Assembly (NCBI RefSeq): GCF_002017875.1 | Contig: NZ_MUFV01000001.1 | Span: 2,072,501 to 2,136,500, forward strand | From: Deinococcus sp. LM3 | Lineage (GTDB): Bacteria; Deinococcota; Deinococci; Deinococcales; Deinococcaceae | DNA: 64,000 bases | Direction of reading: 5' to 3' | Part shown: positions 11,197-21,054 of the stretch, piece by piece | How positions within the stretch are numbered: the stretch's first letter is position 1 | Layout of the letters: every line of letters starts with the position of its first letter | Made by a program: the position numbers and the translations under genes | Notes under the pieces: generated by a model | What the model saw: the letters and a program-made list of their open reading frames with translations, nothing else | Databases searched by the model: none | Told to the model about the DNA's origin: nothing

Positions 11197-12261
11197 ATGT
11201 CCGTTCCTGCCCTTCCGGCCCTCCGTTCCCTGGTGACGGGCACGCCGCCGCACCTGACCGCGCAGTCCGACGTGCAGGCGGCGGCCCGCACCCTCTTTCC
11301 CCGCATGGCGGCCCGACCGGGCCTGCTGGAGGTGTTCGGGAACGCGCAGATCGACTCGCGGGCGCTGGCGCGGCCGCTGGAGTGGTACCTGACGCCCAGG
11401 GGGTTCGGGGAGAAGAACGCCGTCTTCATCGAGGAGGCCCGCGCCCTGACCCGGCGGCTGGCGGCGCAGGCCCTCGCAGAGGCGCAGCTGGCCCCGCAGG
11501 ACGTGGACGCCGTGGTGGTCGTGAACACCAGCGGTCTGAGCACCCCCAGCCTGGACGCGGACCTGATCGGCGCGCTCGGCCTGAACCGTCACGCGGCCCG
11601 CGTGCCCATCTGGGGGCTGGGTTGCGCGGGCGGCGCGGCCGGACTGGCCCGCGCGGCCGATCTGGTGCGTGCGGGGTTCCGGCGGGTGCTGTTCGTGGCG
11701 GTGGAACTGTGCAGCCTGACGCTGGTGCGGGGTGACGAGTCCAGCAGCAACTTCGTGGGCACGGCCCTGTTCGCGGATGGCGGCGCCGCCCTGGTCCTGA
11801 CCGCCCCGGACGTGCCCGGCCCGCCTGCGCTGGCGCACCTGCACGGCGCGTACTCCACCCTGATCGAGGACAGTGAGGACATCATGGGCTGGGACGTGGT
11901 CGACGACGGCCTGAAGGTCCGGTTCAGCCGCGACATTCCGGCGCTGGTGCGCGGCATGATGCACGGCAATGTCGAGGACGCCCTGGCCGCGCACGGCTGG
12001 AGCCGCGAGGACGTGGGGACGTTCGTGGTGCATCCGGGCGGCGTGAAGGTCCTGGCCGCCTACGAGGAGGCGCTGTCGCTCCCGGCCGGGGCGCTGGACT
12101 CCAGCCGCCGCGTGCTGCGGCAGTACGGGAACATGAGCAGCGTGACCGTGCTGTTCGTGCTGGCCGAAGCCATGCGGGCCGCGCCACAGGGCCGCGCCCT
12201 GCTGAGCGCCATGGGGCCGGGCTTCAGCGCCGAACACGTCCTGCTGAGCTTCCCGGAGTGA
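11197..12261 (+). CDS. Type III polyketide synthase (chalcone/stilbene synthase family)
   Basis: A 354-residue ketosynthase. The catalytic triad is visible: Cys143 in WGLGCAGG, His279 in FVVHPGG and Asn312 in QYGNMSS. Such enzymes condense malonyl-CoA units on an acyl-CoA starter without an acyl carrier protein and make pyrones, resorcinols or similar lipids. The starter cannot be read from the sequence. The ATG at 11197 starts in line with the family (MSVPALPALRSLVTGTPP). No methyltransferase or monooxygenase partner is adjacent; only the aldo/keto reductase upstream is a candidate partner. A hairpin terminator follows. Confidence 0.92.
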   Translation: MSVPALPALRSLVTGTPPHLTAQSDVQAAARTLFPRMAARPGLLEVFGNAQIDSRALARPLEWYLTPRGFGEKNAVFIEEARALTRRLAAQALAEAQLAPQDVDAVVVVNTSGLSTPSLDADLIGALGLNRHAARVPIWGLGCAGGAAGLARAADLVRAGFRRVLFVAVELCSLTLVRGDESSSNFVGTALFADGGAALVLTAPDVPGPPALAHLHGAYSTLIEDSEDIMGWDVVDDGLKVRFSRDIPALVRGMMHGNVEDALAAHGWSREDVGTFVVHPGGVKVLAAYEEALSLPAGALDSSRRVLRQYGNMSSVTVLFVLAEAMRAAPQGRALLSAMGPGFSAEHVLLSFPE

Positions 12262-12268
12262 CGGATCA

Positions 12269-12301
12269 GCGGGGCCGCCCTCCACCGGAGAACGGCCCCG
12301 C
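12269..12301 (+). terminator. Hairpin terminator after the polyketide synthase
   Basis: The inverted repeat GCGGGGCCG / CGGCCCCGC with a 15-nt loop starts 8 bp after the stop codon. There is no T tract. Confidence 0.5.
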
Positions 12302-12323
12302 GAGTGCGTCTTTGGGCGGGTCA

Positions 12324-12456
12324 TACGGATTCCGTCTGTTTCGCTGACAGATCGGAACACCACCGATCTGCCAGCTCCACGCCCGGAACCCGTTTTTCTC
12401 CTACTCGCTTCGCTCGGATTGAATGGGCTGCAAAGACCATTCAATCGGAGTCCGTA
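12324..12456 (+). mobile_element. TNA-flanked MITE-like element, copy 4 (133 bp)
   Basis: Flanked by TCA at 12321-12323 and 12457-12459. The right TCA is the stop codon of the minus-strand gene that follows. The stem variant CAGATCGG/CCGATCTG is shared with copy 3. Confidence 0.9.
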
Positions 12457-12786
12457 TCAGCTGCCTTCGTTGCCGTCCACGGTCCTGTCCGGGTTGGTGG
12501 CGGCGCCGCTGGCGGGCAGGCCATCCTGGTAGCCGCCGTACGTGCTGGGGTTGGCGTCCTGGCCGGTGTTGTCGGCGGCGCGGGGGTCGGTGGTGCTGCT
12601 GACCTGCCCGGCCGGCGAGGTGCTGTCGCCGGCGCCCGCGTTCGCGTCGCTGACGCCCGTGTACTGGCCCTCGGTTGCGGCGTCACCGGCGTTCTTGGGC
12701 GTGCCGGTGTTCCACTGCGCCGTGTCGTTGATGGTCTCCTGCGAGACGTTGGCGTTCGCCTGACCGTTCGGGTTGCCTTCTCCCAT
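12457..12786 (-). CDS. Small, disordered, Gly/Asn/Ala-rich protein of unknown function
   Basis: A 109-residue very hydrophilic protein (starts MGEGNPNGQANANVSQE). It has no cysteine, almost no large hydrophobic residues and many Gly, Asn, Asp, Thr and Ser residues, so it should be intrinsically disordered. A strong Shine-Dalgarno AGGAGG lies just upstream of the ATG, so it is probably expressed. Its stop codon is part of the duplicated TCA of MITE copy 4. In composition it resembles the product of 45893-46219. A desiccation-protectant role would be only a guess. Confidence 0.6.
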   Translation of the reverse strand: MGEGNPNGQANANVSQETINDTAQWNTGTPKNAGDAATEGQYTGVSDANAGAGDSTSPAGQVSSTTDPRAADNTGQDANPSTYGGYQDGLPASGAATNPDRTVDGNEGS

Positions 12787-12915
12787 GTCGTGCCTCCTGG
12801 TGCCCGCTGCCGGGCGCTGTGCGTGTGATGCCTTCCAGGGTACGGCGCGCGTCCGGGCAGCCGGGTGGGCGAGGCTTCACGCGCCCTTGGGACCTGCCCG
12901 CTGACCCGCTGGCCC

Positions 12916-14847
12916 TTACAGCCGGCGGCCCAGCAGGCGCAGACCCATGAACACCACGAACACCGTGCCGCCCTCGTGCGCGATGACGCCCAGCGGGAGC
13001 GGCACCTTCCCGGCCACCGCGAGCGGCGCGACGATCAGGATCACGCCGAACGCGAACAGCAGGTTCGTGATCACGGTGCGCCGCGCGTCACGGGCCAGTC
13101 GCACCGCGCCGGCCAGTTTGCCCAGGTCGCTGCGCATCAGGACCACGTCGGCGCTCTCGATGGCGACGTCGGTACCCGACGCGACCGCGATGCCCAGGTC
13201 CGCGCGGGCCAGGGCGGGCGCGTCGTTCACGCCGTCCCCGACCATGGCGACCAGCCCCGCGCCGGGATGCGCGCCGAGTTCCCCGATGATGCGCAGTTTG
13301 TCCTCGGGCAGCAGTTCGGCGCGGAATTCCGTCAGGCCCAGTTCGGCGGCGACAGTCTGCGCGACCTCCTGGCGGTCGCCGGTGAGCATGACGGGATGCG
13401 TGACGCCGCTGGCACGCAGTTCCGTCAGGGCCTGGGCAATGCCGGGGCGCAGGGCGTCGGCCACGCCCATCACGCCCAGCACCTGCGCGCCTCGCCCGAC
13501 GATCACGCTGGAGCTGCCGCGCTCGCCCAGGCGGGTCAGGGCGGCGTGCTGCGCGGCGGTCAGGGCCGCGCCGTTGCGCTCCGCGAGGCGCACGTTCCCG
13601 GCCCAGACGGTCAGGCCGTCCGCGCCGCGCGCCTCGATGCCGTGACCGGGCACGGCCTGCGCGTCCTGCACGGGGGTTGGGGTCACGCCGCGCTCCCGCG
13701 CGGCGGTCACGATGGCCTGCGCGATGGGATGCTCGCTGTGCGCTTCCAGACCGGCGGCCAGCGCCAGCGCGGCGTGACCGTCGTCTGCGATGACGTCGCC
13801 CAGGGTCATCCGGGCCTGCGTGAGCGTGCCGGTCTTGTCGAAGGCGACGGTACGCACGCCCGCCAGGGCTTCCACGGCGGCGCTGCTCTTGAACAGCACG
13901 CCCCCACGCGCGGCGGCGGCCATGGCCGAGAGCATCACGGCCGGGGTGCTGATCACGACCGCGCAGGGACTGGCGACCACCATGAACGTCATGGCGCGGT
14001 ACCACGCGTCGTCCACGTTCAGGCCGAACCCGAATCTCAGCAGGGCGTACACGGCGGGTACGGCCAGCAGGACCGTCATGGCGTAGGGGCTCTCCCAGCG
14101 TTCGGTCAGGCTCTCGGTGCGGCTCTTCTGCGTCTGCGCCTGTTCCATCAGCGTGACCAGCCGCGCCAGGGTGCTCTCGCCGGCGGGGCGCAGCACCTCG
14201 GCCTGCACGCTGCCGTTCAGGTTCACGGTCCCCGAGGCGAGTTCCGCGCCCGGCACCTTGTCGACCGGGACGCTCTCGCCCGTGATGGGGCTCTCGTCCA
14301 CGCTGGTCTGACCCCGGATCACGCGGGCGTCGGCGGCCACCCGCTCGCCGGGCCGCACGACCAGCACGTCCCCGATGCGGATTTCGCCCAGTTCGCACCA
14401 CTTCTCCTGCCCGCCGCGCAGCACGGTCGCGCCCTCGGGATTCAGGTTCATGAGGGCCTGGACGGCGCTGGAGGTGCGGCCCATCGCCCAGTCCTGCAGG
14501 GTGTTGCTGAGGCTGAACAGAAACAGCAGGATCGCGCCGTCCGCCGCCTGCCCGATGCTGGCCGCGCCCAGAGCCGCGAGGACCATCAGCAGGTCCACGT
14601 CGAGTTTGTGTTCCACGAACAGCGAGTGCAGGGCGGCGCGGCCGGCGGGAATGCCGCCCGCCAGGAACGCCAGCGTGTACCCGGCCCACATCAGGGGCGG
14701 CGAGGCCAGCAGGTACTCGCCGGCCGCGCCGAGCAGCAGGCCGGCCAGGGTCAGGGCCGTCAGGGCGACCGCGAGGCGCAGTTCGCGTGAGAGGGTGAAA
14801 CGGGGCGCGGCACGCTCCGGGGTGGGAGTGAGGGTCTGGCTGGTCAC
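12916..14847 (-). CDS. P1B-4 type metal-transporting ATPase (Co/Fe/Zn efflux)
   Basis: A 643-residue heavy-metal P-type ATPase. Visible motifs: TGES in the actuator domain (189-192), SPC in the metal-binding membrane helix (293-295), the phosphorylation site DKTGT (Asp337), SEHP (371-374), and HEGGT in the last membrane region (about 624-628). SPC together with HEGGT marks the P1B-4 group, whose members export Co2+, Fe2+ or Zn2+; CPC, typical of copper pumps, is absent. There is no N-terminal metal-binding domain. It has its own promoter with an AT-rich dyad downstream of the -10, so metal-responsive control is likely. Confidence 0.92.
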   Translation of the reverse strand: MTSQTLTPTPERAAPRFTLSRELRLAVALTALTLAGLLLGAAGEYLLASPPLMWAGYTLAFLAGGIPAGRAALHSLFVEHKLDVDLLMVLAALGAASIGQAADGAILLFLFSLSNTLQDWAMGRTSSAVQALMNLNPEGATVLRGGQEKWCELGEIRIGDVLVVRPGERVAADARVIRGQTSVDESPITGESVPVDKVPGAELASGTVNLNGSVQAEVLRPAGESTLARLVTLMEQAQTQKSRTESLTERWESPYAMTVLLAVPAVYALLRFGFGLNVDDAWYRAMTFMVVASPCAVVISTPAVMLSAMAAAARGGVLFKSSAAVEALAGVRTVAFDKTGTLTQARMTLGDVIADDGHAALALAAGLEAHSEHPIAQAIVTAARERGVTPTPVQDAQAVPGHGIEARGADGLTVWAGNVRLAERNGAALTAAQHAALTRLGERGSSSVIVGRGAQVLGVMGVADALRPGIAQALTELRASGVTHPVMLTGDRQEVAQTVAAELGLTEFRAELLPEDKLRIIGELGAHPGAGLVAMVGDGVNDAPALARADLGIAVASGTDVAIESADVVLMRSDLGKLAGAVRLARDARRTVITNLLFAFGVILIVAPLAVAGKVPLPLGVIAHEGGTVFVVFMGLRLLGRRL

Positions 14848-14881
14848 GGGTGAGCCTCCGGGGGTGGGGGAGAGGGACGGT

Positions 14882-14912
14882 CCTTCTTAATAGGAAGGAT
14901 TCTCAATAAGCT
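14882..14912 (-). promoter_or_regulatory. AT-rich imperfect dyad, possible metalloregulator operator
   Basis: Within a GC-rich background this stretch reads, on the minus strand, CTTATTGAGAA...TATTAAGAAG, an imperfect dyad lying at the expected transcription start of the P1B-4 ATPase. A repressor of the Fur or DtxR type could bind here, but it does not match either consensus well. Confidence 0.35.
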
Positions 14913-14914
14913 CG

Positions 14915-14943
14915 ATTGTACTCCTCTTCCCCTGCTAACTCAA
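14915..14943 (-). promoter_or_regulatory. Sigma-70-type promoter of the P1B-4 ATPase gene
   Basis: On the minus strand the -35 hexamer TTGAGT (14938-14943) and the -10 hexamer TACAAT (14915-14920) are separated by exactly 17 bp. The remaining sequence up to MITE copy 5 (14944-15068) holds no recognisable feature. Confidence 0.6.
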
Positions 14944-15068
14944 CGCAGAACACCCAGCGGAATGCTCGGGTATCGCCCGACAGAACGTCTCTTGAAAGTC
15001 CCGCCCCCGGAACCCGTGTAGGTCCGCTTGGCCAGTCCGTCCGGGTTCCCCATTCAGCGCGAGACTCA

Positions 15069-15222
15069 TACGGACTCCGATTGAATGGCTTGTCAAGCCG
15101 CTGGGTCCGAGCGGATGTGACTCGTAGAGCTGCCCCGCAGAGTGGGAGCCAAGCGGGTTCCGGACGTGGAGTTGGCAATCCGGCGCCCTTCCGGAATGTC
15201 AGCGAAACAGACGGAATCCGTA
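15069..15222 (-). mobile_element. TNA-flanked MITE-like element, copy 5 (154 bp, long form)
   Basis: Inverted orientation, flanked by TCA at 15066-15068 and 15223-15225. The right TCA is the stop codon of the DinB-PDZ gene. It carries the 21-bp extra segment around GACTCGTAGAGCTG shared with copies 8 and 9. It also has the GGACCCAGC arm shared with copy 2 and one T-T mismatch in the first stem. Confidence 0.88.
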
Positions 15223-16005
15223 TCAGCCGGGCCGCGCCACCCGCGTCACGGTCAGGTCCAGCTCCCCGGAGGCCCGGCGCACGCGGTAGGTGCTGCTGAC
15301 GCCCGGCGCGGCGCCCAGCCGCAGCTCGTGGAACAGGGTGTCGCGCACATCCGCCCCGTCAATGGCGACGATCTCATCTCCGCCGCGCAGGCCTGCCTGT
15401 TCGGCCGGGCTGCCCTTATGCACCATGCGGCAGCGCACGCCGCGCCCGTCCCGCAGCGGTTCCAGCCACGCGCCGATGGTACCCAGCCCCTGCAACCCCG
15501 GCTGGTGCCGCCGCAACAGGCGCAGTTGCCCCCGGTGGTTAATCTCGTCCTCGAACACGTGGAACCACATGAAGTGCCGGTTGCCCGTGTCCCCCCACAG
15601 CGGCAGCGGTTCGTCCAGCCACGCGTCGTCCCGCGCGGCGAGCAGGGCCAGCGTCCCGGCGCGCACCTGGGCCAGTGCCTCCAGGTAGTGCCGCAGGGGC
15701 CGCCCCCGGATCTCGGCGCGGCCCTGCTGGCCGAGGTTCAGGCCCGGCCAGTGGTGGGCTTCCAGCGCGCCGTCCGGGTCCGGGTGCCCGTCGCTGATGA
15801 GCTGATAGATGCGTTCCACGGCCGCCATGTGGGCCAGCAGCATTCCGGCGCTGTTGGCGTGCCCGTCCGGGATCAGGTCCAGTTCCTCTGGCGTCCAGCC
15901 CTGCACGGCCTCCAGGGTCGTCTCGCGCGTGTACGTCATCATGCCGACCAGTCGGGCGATCATGGGCGTGAAACCGGGCTGGTCGGACAGCAGGGTGGAA
16001 GGCAT
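15223..16005 (-). CDS. DinB-family protein fused to a C-terminal PDZ domain
   Basis: A 260-residue protein. Residues 10-170 form a DinB/YfiT-type four-helix bundle. Its three putative metal ligands are His59 (LLAHMAAVERIY), His149 and His157 (HVFEDEINHRGQ). Residues about 175-257 look like a PDZ domain (RCRMVHKGSPAEQAGLRGGDEIVAIDG). DinB-family proteins are often thiol-dependent transferases; the PDZ part would bind a peptide tail. No signal peptide is seen, so it should be cytoplasmic. The start is placed at 16005 because TATGCT (16012-16017) lies 6 nt before it. It sits between MITE copies 5 and 6. Confidence 0.75.
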   Translation of the reverse strand: MPSTLLSDQPGFTPMIARLVGMMTYTRETTLEAVQGWTPEELDLIPDGHANSAGMLLAHMAAVERIYQLISDGHPDPDGALEAHHWPGLNLGQQGRAEIRGRPLRHYLEALAQVRAGTLALLAARDDAWLDEPLPLWGDTGNRHFMWFHVFEDEINHRGQLRLLRRHQPGLQGLGTIGAWLEPLRDGRGVRCRMVHKGSPAEQAGLRGGDEIVAIDGADVRDTLFHELRLGAAPGVSSTYRVRRASGELDLTVTRVARPG

Positions 16006-16040
16006 GCCCGCAGCATACGGGCCGCCTCCGCGCGGCGTTA

Positions 16041-16174
16041 TACGGATTCCGTTTGTTTCGCTGACAATCCGGAACTTCACCGGATTGTCAGCTCCACGTC
16101 CGGAACCCGTTTCTCTCCTACTCGCATCCGCTCGGATTGAAGGGTCTTTGCAGCCCCTTCAATCGGAGTCCGTA
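16041..16174 (+). mobile_element. TNA-flanked MITE-like element, copy 6 (134 bp), TTA duplication
   Basis: Flanked on both sides by TTA (16038-16040 and 16175-16177), not TCA. This shows that the flank is a copied target and not part of the element. The right TTA is the TAA stop codon of the 279-aa gene. The second hairpin is the compensated variant GATTGAAGGG/CCCTTCAATC. Confidence 0.92.
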
Positions 16175-17014
16175 TTACTTCAGTTCAGCGGCGAGGTTCA
16201 GCACGGCTTTTTTCAGGGTGACGGCGCCGCCCCCGGCGGAGAGGACCTCGCCGGTGCTGCCGTCCACGATGCGGGCGACGGCGCGGGCGGCGCCGCTGCC
16301 GTCGGGTTCCACGGTGATCTCCAGCCGCTGCCCGTGCCCGAGGTTCTGCGCGGCGGTGTTCAGGACCCAGTCGGCCCAGTTGATCTTCTCGGCCTGCGGG
16401 GCGTTCGCTTTTGCCTCCTGCTTCTCGCGGTACGCCTGGGTTTTCTGGTCCACGTGCGTGCGGACCACCTCGAAGCGCTCCGGGGTGCTCAGGGTGCCCA
16501 TGGGGACCTCGTCGCCGCTGTCCGGGTGGTGGACCAGCGTGTCGTCGTGCAGTTTCTTCACGACGCCCGCCATGATGCGGACCTCGGCGGCCGGCACGTC
16601 CCAGGGCAGGTCCTCGTCACTGTCGGCCGGGGCGGGGGCGGCCTGCTCGACCAGTCGGGCGATCACGCGCTGCTGTTCGGGTTCGAGGTCGGTGATGACC
16701 TTCGCGGCGGCGCGGTACGAGCGGGCCTGCGCCTCGTTCTTCGGCTGGATGCCCAGCGGTTCCAGCACCCTGGCCACGTCCGCCGCGTCGATCAGGCGAC
16801 CGGCCTGCGGGGCGGTGAATCCCCAGCGGTCTTGCAGGTAGGCCTCGAAGGAGTCGTGCGTGGCGAGGAAGAATTCGTTGTCGCGGATTTCGGACAGCGC
16901 CTGCCCGGTGCGGCGGAAGTCACGCAGGCCGTCGCGGACGGTCTGTTCCAGGGAGGTCAGGCGGGCGCGCTGGTGCGGTTGAAGCTGGGCGGGCGGGTGG
17001 GTAGGGTCGCTCAT
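16175..17014 (-). CDS. Protein of unknown function (279 aa)
   Basis: I do not recognise a family. The N-terminal half is helical, with the segment THDSFEAYLQDRWGFTAPQAGRLIDAADV (about residues 52-80). That resembles the short helix-turn-helix-like motif seen in some phage and plasmid replication or segregation proteins. A low-complexity acidic segment (PADSDEDLPWD) follows, then a helical region and a C-terminal beta-rich tail (RLEITVEPDGSG, ARIVDGSTGEV). No signal peptide or membrane helix is present. It is transcribed divergently from acnA. DNA binding is an inference from one motif only. Confidence 0.6.
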   Translation of the reverse strand: MSDPTHPPAQLQPHQRARLTSLEQTVRDGLRDFRRTGQALSEIRDNEFFLATHDSFEAYLQDRWGFTAPQAGRLIDAADVARVLEPLGIQPKNEAQARSYRAAAKVITDLEPEQQRVIARLVEQAAPAPADSDEDLPWDVPAAEVRIMAGVVKKLHDDTLVHHPDSGDEVPMGTLSTPERFEVVRTHVDQKTQAYREKQEAKANAPQAEKINWADWVLNTAAQNLGHGQRLEITVEPDGSGAARAVARIVDGSTGEVLSAGGGAVTLKKAVLNLAAELK

Positions 17015-17211
17015 GCAGGGGAACCTCGCAGGGAAGAGAATGCCCGTGAACGATACCAGAGCCGTCCCCCCCCGGACGCCTCCTGCCCAGAGCTGTTGTC
17101 CCTACAGGGGTAACGACTCTGGAAGTCGCGTGCCTGCCCCGGTAACGCCCACTCAGACACCCTTCACGTATGATGGAAGTACCGCCCGGAAACGGGCAAG
17201 GAGGAACACAC

Positions 17212-19923
<2,712 letters not shown>

Positions 19924-19944
19924 GCCTGACCTTCTGACGTGAAC

Positions 19945-19974
19945 GAGCCTCGCCCGGGAAACTGGGCGGGGCTC
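19945..19974. terminator. Hairpin terminator after acnA
   Basis: The inverted repeat GAGCCTCGCCC / GGGCGGGGCTC (one G-T pair) lies 21 bp after the acnA stop codon. It is also downstream of the convergent Uma2 gene and may serve both. Confidence 0.65.
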
Positions 19975-20001
19975 ACGCTATGGCGAGGCAGTGGCCCGGC
20001 G

Positions 20002-20583
20002 TTACAGGGCCGTCCCGTCGTACATCTCGTCCAGTGCAACGCTGATGTTCACGCACGGCAGCGTCAGCGCCCCCGCTCCTTCCACGTAGTCTTCGCTCCA
20101 GCTGTTGCCGGTGCGGGTGTAGAGGCGGGCGGCGCGGGTGCCGGTATCCACCAACAGGTACCCCTGGAGGCTGGGGAGTTGCTGGTACGCCCAGAGTTTC
20201 TCGCGGCGGTCGATGTCCTGGGTGCTGTCGCTGAGAATCTCGACGATCAGGCACGGGGCGTTCGTGTAGCGGGCGTCGTCCGGCATGTCCTCGCAGGTGA
20301 TCAGGAGATCCGGGTAGTAGTAGCGGGTGCCGTGGGTGGGGATGCGGACGCGCATGTCGCTGGCGTACACGCGGCACCCCAGGCGCCGCGCGGGGGCGTG
20401 CAGGGCGGCGACGAGGTTCGTGGCGACCGTGCCGTGTCGGCTGGTCGCTCCGGCCTGCGCGGTGGGGGCGTCGGCGGGAAGGGTGTACACGAAGCCGTCC
20501 ACGTACTCGCGGCGGTGGGAGCTGCTCGGTTCGCTGCTCAGGTATTCGGCCTCGCTGAGTTTCTTCAGGGGCGAACTGGTCAT
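20002..20583 (-). CDS. Uma2 family (DUF820) putative endonuclease
   Basis: A 193-residue PD-(D/E)XK-fold protein. Family features: the N-terminal MTSSPLKKLSEAEYL, RREYVDGFVYTL, the Asp of YYYPDLLITCED and the ExK-type segment CLIVEILSDSTQDIDRREKLWAYQ. The family is common in cyanobacteria and Deinococcus and has no well-defined function. TACACT (20590-20595) lies 6 nt before the ATG, which fixes the start. It is divergent from the HNH-like gene; the two starts are 49 bp apart. Confidence 0.85.
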   Translation of the reverse strand: MTSSPLKKLSEAEYLSSEPSSSHRREYVDGFVYTLPADAPTAQAGATSRHGTVATNLVAALHAPARRLGCRVYASDMRVRIPTHGTRYYYPDLLITCEDMPDDARYTNAPCLIVEILSDSTQDIDRREKLWAYQQLPSLQGYLLVDTGTRAARLYTRTGNSWSEDYVEGAGALTLPCVNISVALDEMYDGTAL

Positions 20584-20632
20584 GCGTTCAGTGTACCGGG
20601 CGGGTGTCCTGCCCGCGCTATGGTGTGCGGAT

Positions 20633-20968
20633 ATGGGTCGTAAGGATCGGGAGCAGGCGAGTTGGGTTGAAGACACCCAGGTGCAGAAACTGGAGGAGTG
20701 CGTGCTGTGCGGGCGTGAAGCTCCGAGCATGACGGACCATCACTTGGTGCCCAAGTCGCAGGGGCGGCGGCAGGGCGTGAAGCTGGGCGAGATCCCGACC
20801 GTGAAGATGTGCGCGGCCTGCCAGGGCTTCCTGAGCAAGACGTTCAGTAACGCGCAGCTAGCCAATGAACTGAATACCGTCGAGGCGATCCGCGAGCGGG
20901 AAGAAGTGCAGAAGTTCGTGAAGTGGGTGCAGAAGCAGCCGCTGACGAAGGGTGTGCGCGTTCACTGA
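20633..20968 (+). CDS. HNH-like zinc-binding protein
   Basis: A 111-residue protein with two CxxC pairs (CVLCG near residue 23 and CAAC near residue 63) around TDHHLVPKSQGRR. This is the layout of small HNH endonuclease-like proteins. The position after the second CxxC, often histidine in such proteins, is glutamine here (CAACQGFLSKTFSN), so catalytic activity is uncertain. TATGGT (20619-20624) sits 8 nt before the ATG. Confidence 0.7.
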   Translation: MGRKDREQASWVEDTQVQKLEECVLCGREAPSMTDHHLVPKSQGRRQGVKLGEIPTVKMCAACQGFLSKTFSNAQLANELNTVEAIREREEVQKFVKWVQKQPLTKGVRVH

Positions 20969-21054
20969 TCCGGTTAGGTGACTGCCGGGGTGAAGTTCAG
21001 GGTTGATGGAGGCTGTTCAGACCCGCGTCAGGCCGGGGGTTTATACGCTGGGGT

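Noticed and set aside
14882..14912. A Fur box in front of the P1B-4 ATPase
   Set aside because: The dyad matches the Fur consensus poorly, so only a generic operator is claimed.
20633..20968. HNH-like and Uma2 genes as a restriction or toxin-antitoxin system
   Set aside because: There is no methyltransferase, antitoxin or specificity subunit nearby, and Uma2 proteins occur widely as single genes.
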